Source: Protea cynaroides
Lineage: Eukaryota > Streptophyta > Magnoliopsida > Proteales > Proteaceae
Direction of reading: 5' to 3'
DNA: 64,000 nt
NCBI GenBank assembly: GCA_028583415.1
Contig: CM053266.1
Span: 29,326,942 to 29,390,941, forward strand
Shown: positions 12,610-23,168 of the stretch, piece by piece
Layout of the letters: every line of letters starts with the position of its first letter
How positions within the stretch are numbered: position 1 is the stretch's first letter
Notes under the pieces: generated by a model
Told to the model about the DNA's origin: nothing
Database searches by the model: none
Seen by the model: only the letters and a program-made list of their open reading frames with translations
Translations under genes and position numbers: made by a program

Positions 12610-14600
12610 TGTCACACCCCAATTCCTATTGAACTAGAAGTGTGAGTGAACCATCACTAAACCAACAGTTCACACCAGGATCTCAATAAGACCGTGTCCA
12701 CTTACACAAACTATTACACATAACCATAATCAGAATATAATTAAATACAGTGAAAGTCCTTAATTAAATGAACTAAGTTCTACATTGTAAAAAATATAGT
12801 TAACCAATTATTCAAATACCAAAATATAAATTAAATATTTATTACATTGTCTTAGAAGTCAATCGAAATAAAATAAAATAAATTAAGAATTCCCTAAAGG
12901 TACACGGAGTAAGGGCACTCGCATGAGGTGTCATGCTCTTCTTCCCCTACTTGCACATCTAGAGCAGCAATAGTTTCATACGCTGGGGCAGCAACAAAAT
13001 AATCTACCGTATAACCTGCATCAACATCTAAAAATGGTATACGTATAAGGGTGAGCTCACAACTTAGCTCAATAAGAAAATCAAATAATATAACAAGCAA
13101 TATGCATAAGTAACATTCACATTTGGTCTGGTATGCATGCACAGTGCTATGATAAGGTTTGACGGCCACCGCACCTCCATGCACGGGAGTGTGAGCACGC
13201 TCAACGGATCACACACCTCTATCATCCCACATCACTCACTCCGGTATAAAGATAGAACTAGAGTCTGGTGGGCAGGCTACGCCTCCATCCCACGTCTTCT
13301 CCTGATACCCTCTATCATACCAATACCTATACCCCTATTGGTGAAAGCTTGCAAGTGGGTTCGTCACTAACCAATCCTATATGTCATCACAATATCCAAG
13401 GTCATATCCTAGTGCAGCTCCTTATGATATAAAGATATGACTAAAGTCTGGCGGCCAGGCTATAGACCATAATGCCACGTCCTCCCCCTGATATCCTACC
13501 TTTACCAAGCATGTTAAGATAGTAGCGATACAAAAAGATGCTAGTGTGAAGAATGATTCAAGATCTCAGGCCCTTCTCATTTTATACACCAATAAAAACA
13601 TCATATACATGTTTAACAATCACATCCTAGCATAGAGTCCAACTTGGCTGTCAAAAGGTCCTACACGACGTTAGGATTTAGTTAGAATTTGTTCCGTAGT
13701 GTATACGTTGGTAGAAAACCAGCTAGGTCGAAAAACACCCCATTCTGGACTTACCGGTCGCAGGTTACTGTACAATGGCATGACCGGTATAGTCGATCAG
13801 ACACTTTTAGGAGCCTTCCCGAGAGATACTGGTCACATATACTAGTTGCACATAGTGCCACTGGTATGGTTGACCGGTATGTCTCTGTAAGACCACCAAC
13901 TTGGTGTTCGTCTTTTGTCGATCATTCAACTTGACTTCTAAGGTTCTTCCTATGCATTCTAGGTCTGAGCAACATATTAGGGCGTGTTTTTATCTCCCAT
14001 TCTAGTTTTACGTTCTAATGAACCTTGACTCAGAATTCAGATTTAGGTTTTAATGAACAAGTAGGGTTTAATGGCAATTTAGGGTTTTGGATCAATACCT
14101 AGTCTTGCATAATATTGATCAACATGTAAAACAACCTAAAACTAGGAAGAGATACAGTACTTATCGTAGGTCTATGCACTATGTCGTTCTTCCAACGGAG
14201 TCTCCTCTGCAATCTTCCTCAGCTTTTTCTCCTTCTCCTAGGGTTTGTGAGAGTCAATAAAGAGGATCTAAGGAGGTTTATGAGTCATTATATAGATTAT
14301 GGTAGCTTTTAGGAGAGTTTCCTACGTAAGATAAATCTCTAAGATTGAGATTTAGAAGATGGGATCCACGGAGATTCGTTTCTAAATCTAACTGGTCTGC
14401 CCGTGCAAACATACTGATCAACCGGTATGGTAGACCGGTATGTGAGACCGGTATGAAATTCCTAAATCTGTTTAATCTATTTTCGTACTTGGACTTGTTG
14501 TTCGTCATTCGCTCGTCCCATCTGGTCCGATTATAATTGAAAAACCTGTCACGACACGAAATAGAGGTTTAGAATGAGTTCGTAGAGTACGGATCTTACA
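12610..14600. mobile_element. Solo LTR (copy 1) with ATCAC target duplication
   Basis: The 1,991-bp segment starts TGTCACACCCC and ends ATCTTACA, so it has TG...CA termini, and is flanked by ATCAC on both sides (12605-12609 and 14601-14605). No gag-pol or second LTR is present, so it is best read as a solo LTR left by LTR-LTR recombination. It interrupts a family C fold-back unit, whose right part resumes at 14606. A homologous copy lies at 33287-35572. The short open frames inside are not convincing genes. A Ty3/gypsy origin is a guess from the long LTR. Confidence 0.85.
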
Positions 14601-14605
14601 ATCAC

Positions 14606-15243
14606 GGTTGAAAGGACTGGAGCTGTGACAGGAGACCCAAAACCTATTTCCTTTTTTTTAAATATTTAAAAACTATAAATATTTAAAATTTAAAGAATAA
14701 GGGTAAAGATGAGGTTTTCTTTGGGATTATGATTGACATGCAATACTTTTAGATGTTTTTTTCTTTTTGGTAAAAGTACTTTTAGAAGTATGAAAACTAT
14801 ACGTAGGGATAAGGAAGAGGTTTTCCTTGACAACCCAAATATCTAGAGCATTGTATGGAGCAAACTTATGGACAAATTGGATTCCAGTATCCCTAAATTT
14901 TATGTTATTTTTATTTTAAACGGAATTATTTAAGGGATAAAATAAAGGAAAATGAAAATTTTCTAAAAATCTATTGCAAAAATAAAATATCTATTGCAAG
15001 GAAAATGAAAATTTTAAGATATATATATATATATATATATATAAAACTGAATTCGAGTATGAAATTTGATGTATTGCCAATCCAAATAATTAATTAGCTA
15101 AATATCCAACAGTTGAAATTGTCAATCACCTTTCAACTTTCAACGTGGCACAAGCTAGGGGTTGCAGTCTTTTTACAAAAGATACACATATATTCACTGC
15201 GTAATAGATATTTAAGGCATTTAATAAATAGAATAATACTATA
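14606..15243. other. Non-genic stretch
   Basis: Resumes the amplified repeat unit interrupted by the solo LTR (GGAGACCCAAAACC, then AACTATAAATATTTAAAATT) and contains a TA microsatellite at about 15018-15043. No gene seen. Confidence 0.6.
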
Positions 15244-15538
15244 TAAATATAAGGAAAAATTATATAGACTCCTCCTCTATTTTTTGTGAAACTACACAGA
15301 ATTATCCTGTCTTTACAAAAGCTACACAGAATACTCTTCTAACAATGCTATCATACACTCTCACCCCCACTGTTACTTTCAACTTAACGACAGATGGTCC
15401 ATTTTTTTTAAGACAAAAATACATTTACTAAGTGTAAAATGATCTAAATGGGTTTATTGTTTAGTCCTCCCACTTAATGAGTTTAGGTTGTGAAAAAAAG
15501 TTAAAAGACAGTTTTACCCACTTCAGTTCCATTGAAAA

Positions 15539-15772
15539 GTCCTTCTTGCTCAAGAACAGAAACAAAAACAAGGACCTAAAAAGGAGGGTGAGAAAGTCGC
15601 CACCAGTGAGGATCCATGGAACTTAACGGATGCTGCATCCAATTTGAGCTACTTGACGTTCGCAGTTGGCAATGGAGAAGGCCGCAAGGAGATCCCTAAT
15701 GCCATTGTACTCATAGAATATATGGTTTCTCTTTCGAATTCTCTCCCAAGAGCCAACGAGTACCGTTTTTAA
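15539..15772 (+). pseudogene. Captured coding-like fragment of unknown origin
   Basis: An open frame without a clean start runs from 15539 to the TAA at 15770-15772 (77 codons). It is hydrophilic at first (KQGPKKEGEKVATSED), then shows SNLSYLTFAVGNGEGRKEI and a short hydrophobic end. It lies just inside the left TIR of the Pack-MULE. Composition looks exon-like, but I do not recognise the family, and it may be a captured exon or chance. Downstream coding-like stretches near 16215-16470 are also unassigned. Confidence 0.35.
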
Positions 15773-16655
15773 ATGATCTAACATCAGTTTGATTTGGGGT
15801 TTTTAATCGTACATGTTCATTAAGTGCTGTTTCTTTTTTGTAATTGAATTCGATACTTGCAAATAATATATTCCCATATAGTGTGGATCAGTTGCATCAC
15901 ATTTAATTGTCTATTTGATATTCATGAAATTTCCATTTGTTGTTCTATATACATTCGATTGGTGAAGGTTTTGAACCCTTTGTTTGCCATTGTGATTCTG
16001 ATTGAGAGGGAGAATTCACAGCAACAAATGCCATAATTGATTCATTGTGTCACCATTTGAGGTCCATTGGGGAGCCTAGAGAGTACTATTTTGTCATTAT
16101 TTGCATCTAGCAGCGCCGCTGTAACTTGATCCTGTTCGTCATATGTGCAATAATATTTCTCCGTTGTTGAAATCATGCTTGCATGGCAACAAGCACAATG
16201 AAGGAGACTGTAGAGGCATTTTGATAATATGAAAGTCACTGAGAAGGAATTTAAAAAATTTACTTCATTTGGTGCTGGTAGTAAGCAGGGTACAACGCTG
16301 AAATAGAAAGAGAATCACAAATCTAGTTTGGAACTTCATATTCTTGATGTGAATGCTTATGTTCAATCAGTGAACCCAGATTCAAATAAAACTGAAGTAA
16401 AATTAGAAAAGATCCCTTCACCCGCCTCATCTGTGAACTCTCCCCTCTCTGCCTCATTGTTCAGTTTAAAGAAGGATTTCTAAAATTGCAGAAGAATGAT
16501 TAGGGATCGTAGCCATTTGATCAGGACGATTGGTGATTTCTAAATATGTAGAAGAATGGGAATGGAGAAATCTGGACATGGAAGGGATGGATCTACATAT
16601 TTCTCCATCCTTCCGTCGTTTTGCCCAAAGACCCAAACCAGTCTATTTCCTTTCC

Positions 16656-16830
16656 TTTTCAGGAGCTCCTCAGCCTACTTCGACAAGCTCGCACTCGTCG
16701 ACGGCGATTTGGGTATCAATAAAGGCGCCGTCGTCCTTATCTTCTCTCCTGATTCCATCGAAATACCTCTGTTTCATTGGCATCGTCGCTCTCTGTTTCC
16801 TTGGCAAACCAATAATAAATGAAACCATAG
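16656..16830 (+). pseudogene. 4-coumarate-CoA ligase-like (AMP-binding) gene fragment
   Basis: The frame reads SSSAYFDKLALVDGD, then LGINKGAVVLIFSPDSIE; after a one-base frame change it continues with FIGIVALCFLG. These match the N-terminal part of 4CL-like acyl-CoA synthetases, where an FDKxALVD segment is normally followed by tens of residues, then LGIxKGDVVLIFxPNSIEFP and a GIVALGA motif. The intermediate stretch is missing and the frame is broken, so only a non-functional N-terminal scrap remains. No AMP-binding P-loop-like motif or catalytic core is present. It lies inside the Pack-MULE just before the right TIR. Recognition is from family memory; no alignment was run. Confidence 0.65.
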
Positions 16831-17379
16831 GATGTTATCTATGAATTTTCATGTATGGTGGAGAAAAAAACTGCAATGGAGAAGAGAAGAAAGAGAAATT
16901 AGGGTTTTGTTGGGAGGATTAAACAATAAACCTTTATAGGTCATTTTACACTTAGTAAGGGTCTTTTTTTCTTTAAAAAAAAATTGACCCTCTACCGTTA
17001 AGTTGAAAGAAACGGTGTGGGTGAGAGTGTATGATAGCATTGTTAAATGGGTATTTATGTAGCTTTTGTAAAGATGATAGTTCTGTGTAATTTCACAACA
17101 CTAGAGGGGGTGTCTGTATAATTTTTCCTAAATATAAAATTTATCACAAAGAAACCTTCTAATTGAAATAATCACAATACAATAGCTAAATATTTATCCC
17201 TTGTACACAAAAAAATACCATAAAACATAATGGAACCCACTTAAACATTATATCTCTGTCCTTCAAACTATGAATATTTATTTGGAAACTTCCAATGGCA
17301 TGTTTGGTAGCTTCCTCATGGCCTGTTGGGATTTGTATCTCACGTAATAAAAAATAGTCAACGGGTATATTGGTACCCT

Positions 17380-17510
17380 AAAAATCGTCTCCCATTGTCT
17401 ACATCATGATTGAAGTTCATCTAGTGCACATATCAATGTATTGAAATCCGCATAAAGTGAAATCTAACTATGCAATCACGGCTGATGCCTCTTCGGAGAG
17501 GATTTCTATC
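17380..17510. repeat. Fold-back family C copy
   Basis: Resembles the units in the 9.4-12.6 kb block: AAATCGTCTCCCATTGTCTA, then GTTCATCTAGTGCACATA, ATGTATTG and an inverted right arm with ATCACGGCTGATGCC. In this family the CCATGATCC...GGAGTTCAC arm pairs with GTGACTCCAG...GATCACAG. Confidence 0.6.
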
Positions 17511-17534
17511 CTGACCACCCCTCTCTACGAATAA

Positions 17535-17990
17535 CAAAAGCAAGAAGCGAAATGCTCTTGAAGAAATTGAACAGAAAATCACAGACGAAGAAGCAATAGC
17601 TCAAGAAAGATCCTGTTGTTGTGAAGGACTTCGACTCCGATTCCGACTTTGACGACTCATTGTTTGAACCTAAATTGGAGTTTGGTAAGATTTAGAAGCT
17701 CCTCAAACCCTACATACACCAAAGACCAATTGATCGAATCTAGCTATATGTGAATATGTGATGCCATTGTCAAAAGGCTGCTATTCTCCAAAGCATTCGT
17801 TCCATCATTGATTTTGACATCTCTCCCCACAAGATCTTTGTTCACATCCTTGGTTGGGACACCACTTTTGAAACCCTAATTGTAGATAATTAGAAGAATG
17901 CTTTGACAAAGTGGCTGGTGGACGATGATGGTCGACGATATCACGATTTCTCTGGACTAGGGGAGAGGATTTGGGGAAAGACAGAATAGG
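17535..17990 (+). pseudogene. UBP1-associated protein 2-like RRM gene fragment
   Basis: Conceptual translation, reading through stops, gives an acidic VVKDFDSDSDFDDSLFEP segment, then KLLKPY, DAIVKR and DISPHKIFVHILGWDTTFET. This mirrors the N-terminal half of plant UBA2-type nuclear RNA-binding proteins: an acidic region, a leucine-rich KLLEPxxxDQL segment, DAxIVxRVR, and the first RRM with an RKIFVHGLGWDTTxET motif. Several stops (for example at about 17693 and 17889) and at least one frame change break it, and the rest of the RRMs is missing. It is a decayed gene fragment next to a fold-back repeat. The 17805-18017 minus-strand frame is its shadow. Confidence 0.7.
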
Positions 17991-20140
17991 ATTAGGACTT
18001 GGGGAAGAAGGAAACAAAAAAATAAAATAAAAAATTTGAGAATTCTTTATATTTTTAATTATTTAACTCTTTTTTTATTTTTTACTTTGGAACATTTTTT
18101 AAATTTAATACGTCATACAAGTATCATACAAGTATTATTCATGTATAATATGGTTTAATATAGAATTCATTGTGAAATTTTTTTTTATATTTAAAAAATA
18201 AAATTTATATATTATACACGTATCATACACAAATTTACTAACCATCGGTGAAATATTTTAACACTTAAAAAAAAAACATTTTAAAATAACCTTATTTTCG
18301 GTTTAGAAGTGTAGATATAACTGCACCTGTTTTCCCAATAATAAAACCCAACAAACAACCCATCCAAAAAAAAAAAAAAAAAAAAAAGGGGGGGGGCACC
18401 AATGGTGTTTCTTATTATAAGAAAAATAATAAATAACTGACCTGTCACACCGATTTCTGGGTTGCCGATTTATTGGGGTTGCTGTCTGCAGTCTGCCTCG
18501 TATTTTACGGGAGATCCAGAGACAAGTCTCGTGTTCGAATCTTCAATAGATTTTATACCATTTTACGATGTGGGCAGTAATATCCGATAAGCGGGATCTA
18601 TTCTTGCAAAGGGCTCTGTGCTCACTCTGTCATCCTTGTGGGACCCACATCCATTTGTCATTTTTCATTCTCTATTTTGAAATTTTTGTTCTGATTTATA
18701 TTACAGTCTGTGGTCCTTTACTTTCAAAAAAAAAAAAAAAAAAAAAAAAAAAGAAAAAATACTATAATCTCCCTTGAAACGTACCACGTTAAAAATAAAA
18801 ATAAAAATGACCATTTTACCCATGCAGTAATTGACTCTGAGGTTTCACTCTCTTTATCTCAATCGATCAGCCCATGTGTTGGTGTAATACTTTGTCCATG
18901 TTGTTATACTTTGCTTGTCTTTCTATCCTTTTCTGTCCACACTCCTACATCTTTTCCTCGTTCTGTAGTCGTCGTTGCAATTCTCTTCTCGTTTTCTCTC
19001 ACCCTTCTCTCTCTTTGCCATTTTTCGTTGCAACTCCATGCCACGATATCAAACGTGAGAGCTTCCATGGTTATACTTGGCTACAATTCTCGTCTAGATT
19101 TCAAGGTCTTTTACTTGGAGAGAATAAGTGAGGGGTTGAAATCTATTTTTTTTCCTAATGTGTTTAGACATAAGAGTAAAAAAATAATTTCACTCATTCA
19201 TTATTTATGGTTTTGATATTTAAAATACAAAAAAAATTCATCCATTCTCTTTTGTACTTTGTTTTTAAGTCAATTAATCCTCAACTTCACGATTAATTTC
19301 ACGCATCTCCTTCACTTGTTAAATATGTATACCCCATCATAATATTCATTAGTCTCTTAAGTAACGATGTGACGTTGTCTATAATTTTCTAGTGATAAAA
19401 CTATTCTTTCAAATTTATTAAGTTACTATATTATCTTTTCTCAAATCATTATTAAATAACATATTATCTTCTTAAACATTCATTTTCTTTTTTATCGATT
19501 GGATTCTCGAATTGTTATTTGATTATTAAATTATTAGGCAAGATAATTGGTTTCTGTTAGTCAATCTTAACAACAAAAAATGTATTCGAAATTAATCATG
19601 AAGTTGTTAACTAAATGACTTAAAAACAAAGTACACAAGATAGAATAACTAACGGAGGAAAGGAACAGAGGTTTAAAACAAGGGGTCATACTGTAATATA
19701 GCTTAAATAAGGGAGGTTAATGTAAATTTCCTTTTTTTTGGGCAGAAGGGCGAATAAGACCCGTCAAAAAAAGGTGGCATTCGTGATAATATACAACCAT
19801 GTAGGGGTATTGCGGGAATTTTGAATCAGGAGTAGTATAAAATCCTGGATTTAAGCAATCGTATGACACTCTTTTTGGCTTGTGGTAAAAGCAGCCGCAG
19901 TTCTTGTGAAGGTCAAAACCAGAGCTATAATGTCGACCAAGAGGAAGAGAACAAGCAGCTGCAGTTCTCCTTTGTATGGTTTTGTCTTTTTTCTCTTGAC
20001 GTGATTTGTGTTTTGTCTTTTTAATTTTTCTCATCTTTCAAAACGTTGAATTGTATTAAATATTAAAGATTCAAAGATAAAGATACAGATTAGACATTAA
20101 CCTTCACTCTGTTCAAAGCTCTTTGGGTTCCGTGTTCCAG
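17991..20140. other. Non-genic stretch upstream of the RING/VWA gene
   Basis: AT-rich, with A-runs at 18366-18387 and 18726-18752. The segment 18440-18752 ends in poly(A) and contains GTGTTCGAATCTT (18530-18542), faintly like a Pol III B box. An inverted-repeat element is at 19245-19646. Open frames (18710-19216 and 19717-20034 minus) lack any domain. Confidence 0.45.
19245..19646. repeat. Inverted-repeat (MITE-like) element
   Basis: The left arm (19245-19302) contains TGTACTTTGTTTTTAAGTCA and CTTCACGATTAATTTC; the right arm (19588-19646) contains their reverse complements in reverse order. About 285 bp separate the arms. The outer ends and target duplication are not clear. Confidence 0.6.
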
Positions 20141-20506
20141 TTCTCCTTTTCTTATTCATCGTCCATTCATCTCTTTCTCATTCTTACGTATTTTTATTTT
20201 TATTTTCGGATCTTCAAAGCCTGCTTGGAATCTCTTCGTTTAAGAAGATCCTGAGAAGAAAAAGTGGAGATGAAGATAAAGAGAATCAAAGCTTTCAGTG
20301 ATCTGCTTCTGTTATTTTTCTACCTTTTAGAAGATATGTAATTTGGTTTTGCTGAAAGACTAAGTGAGGGTTAACTGAGGTTTTCTTTCCTTGAATGAGC
20401 TCCTTCTGGTTCATGATCTCAGAACCTATAGAAAGGACTTAAAGATTTTTGGGAAGAATCGTTTCAAGTTCCAATTTTTAATTGCGGAGGATCAGATCTT
20501 AGGTAA
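20140..20506 (+). promoter_or_regulatory. Probable 5' UTR of the RING/VWA gene
   Basis: CT-rich, low-ATG sequence directly before the ATG at 20507, consistent with a plant leader. The start lies in a context of GGTAAATGG; an in-frame upstream extension is not seen. The transcription start cannot be fixed from sequence. Confidence 0.4.
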
Positions 20507-23074
20507 ATGGGAAATAAATGGAGAAAAGCGAAGGTAGCTCTCGGTTTAAATCTCTGCGTTTACTTTCCGAGGACTTTGGAGGATTCACCATCATCTCCTG
20601 AAGCTGCTGGGAATTTTGCTGAAGTATCTTCGGTTTCTCCAGTGTCCAGGAACTCAGATTCTCGTCAAGCAATCCCGACTACGCCTTCACCGTCTTCGTC
20701 CGGTCTTCGGCTGTCGAGAAATGGCAGCGGATCCCTGAAGGTTTGATTCTTTCATTATCATTTTCCCTTTTGGCTGCCGATTTACTGCTTGTGTTGCCTT
20801 TTCTTGTTTAATTTAGCTGATTTCCGTCTTTTTATTCCCATTTAATGGTTTTGGTAATTACTGTTTTGGTTCTTGAATGCATATTTCAAGCTCCTATTGG
20901 GATGGAGAGATTGTTTGATCAAGTGTCATATTTTTTTTTTATGGGAGGCTGGGGCAGATTTTAGACATCGCTTTTGCTATTGAAGAATGTTTTGGGTTTC
21001 GTTTGGACGATTTATGATTTTACTGCTTCCTGTGTCCGCCATATCTTCTGCAACTTTTTGTACTTTCCTTTCATTGTAAAAGTTTAATCGCTTCTTCTTG
21101 ATTGATTTTCCCCCGTTTTAATGGGAGAGAAGGCTTAATATGAATGAATATATCATCGTCTGTATTTTTCTTTTTATTAGCCCTTATTTTTTTCCTTTGA
21201 TTTCTGATTGTTCGGATGTGTGTTCCTATGTTCATCTTTGTTGGGTTAGCCAACCCAAATGAATTGCTTTCTTTCGAAGTCCTAATGTTTCACAGCCCAG
21301 CCTCTTTTTTCACCCCCAATAATTCACGAGACTGTTATCACGCGCTGGAGCTGAGTTTTTGCTTTCTTCTTGTTTTCTACACACTACCTTGTGGGGATAA
21401 AGTGTTGTTGTCCCTTTATGGACCATTGCCGTTTGGCTTATTAGAAAAGAATAACCTCTGGGTACCTTTCTTTTTATCTATCCCATGAAGGGAAAGTGGC
21501 GTCCTTGGTCAGCAACTTCACTCTTCCATATATAGTCTCCTCTCTCTATTTTATGCAGCCCGTTAATTGCTATCTTTTATAGGAGGGTGCTTCACTAAGG
21601 CAAGGACCAATGCTTAAAAAAAAAAAAAAAGGTCTTACAGTAAATTCATGACTTCCCCTTCTTTTCATGGATGAGCAGTGTTTCTTTTCTTTCCTGTTGT
21701 CTTGAAAGCACTTCATCATTACTGTAAGTTGTTCAGTTACCCGTACTTTTCAAAAGTCACACGTTTTCGGTATTGATAAATTCTCGGTATGGCCACCACT
21801 ATTTTTTAAATGCTTAGCATTGACCTTTTACTGGTTGACGGGCTTTTTCTAAAGGAAAAAACCTCACAGAAATGCTCCCGCTTTAAATTTGTACAGATAC
21901 AGACGAGTGTAGTATTGATCAAAAATAGCTTTCTTTAAATAATATGCATTTTGATAAATTTCAATTAATGCAGTAACTTCTTTGAAGGAGCACAGTTCCT
22001 TTGACTACAGTTATGCAATGGGAAAGCCAATACCAGCTGTTGTTTGACATCTATGATGAATTTCTCTCTTTTGACTTTCATATTTTCTTCCTTTTTACTA
22101 TAACATCAATAATGAGACCACTTGCTGTGGGTCAAGTCTAGAGTAGAATCTAGAGGGGCTCAAAGGCTGGCACCACACTAATAACCAAGATCAGATTGAA
22201 GAACTTAAATAAGGCAAAAAAATCCAGGTTTTAATGCAGTCCTGTAGAAAAATCAGTTGCTTTGGTAATTACCAGATGATACCTTCTTACCTGGACCTGG
22301 ACTTACCAAATTTCAAGAACAGAAGGGGAAACTAGACAGTAAATAGAGGCATGGAAAATTTCAACTGTAATACGTGTTAAAGACTTACTAGCCTGAACTG
22401 TTACTTTAAGGAAGGGATTAATATTACCTAAAGAGTTATTCTAAAGTCTAAACCAGGAAACAGTTTTATAAGAGGTTAGAAGGAATGGTTGGACTGGTAC
22501 TAGGAAAACTAGAAAACAGGGGTTGAAAATGAGACCTGTTGACAAGAGGTAAGCTATTGACCGAATGTGAAAAATAATGCAAATAAAAGATTAACTACAA
22601 ATTATCAAAGCAAACTAGTTGGTATCGGATGAGATATGACTGATTTCAGACACAGCTTCTGCTTCGTATAGAAAAACAAGGAATATAAGCAAGAGAGAAG
22701 AAAAATTACGGCAGAAGAAGATTGGAAGATCACATTCTGTATAGGAGTCAGAGCTGAAAGAAGTTGAGAAGTGAGACGATCGGCCAAGCCAGAAGCTTAC
22801 CAGCCACTGATGCATAACAGAAAATCAAAACGTAGTAACCCCTACTTATTTAATTATGTTATAAATTGGGGAGGGTGCTTATATATAACCAATTTTTTTC
22901 TCCTATGATATTTTATACATATTGCCTTGCATGCTTAACAGCAAATCAAATACTAAGAAATCTCTAGGAGGGGGGGGCAACAATGGTAAGGTTGTTCCAT
23001 TGTGATCTGGTGTTCATGGGTAAGGCTGCATACGTAAGCCACTCTCCAGACCTTACAGTAGCGGGAGCCTTGTG

Positions 23075-23168
<94 letters not shown>

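Larger units (their letters stand above)
15253..17128. mobile_element. Pack-MULE-type element with 9-bp target duplication
   Basis: The 1,876-bp element is bounded by long inverted repeats of about 220-230 bp (15253-15480 and 16905-17128) that start GGAAAAATTATATAGAC and GGAAAAATTATACAGAC in their own orientations. The flanks are a perfect 9-bp duplication, TAAATATAA, at 15244-15252 and 17129-17137. Long TIRs with a 9-bp duplication define Mutator-like elements. No transposase is present. The interior instead carries host-like coding fragments, including a 4CL-like piece at 16656-16830, the hallmark of a Pack-MULE. Confidence 0.88.

Noticed and set aside
18440..18752. Possible second SINE with poly(A) tail
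   Set aside because: Only a weak B-box-like word is present; no convincing A box or target duplication.
19717..20034. 105-codon minus-strand frame before the E3 ligase gene
   Set aside because: No recognisable motif, and the region looks like repeat edge and promoter of the downstream gene.
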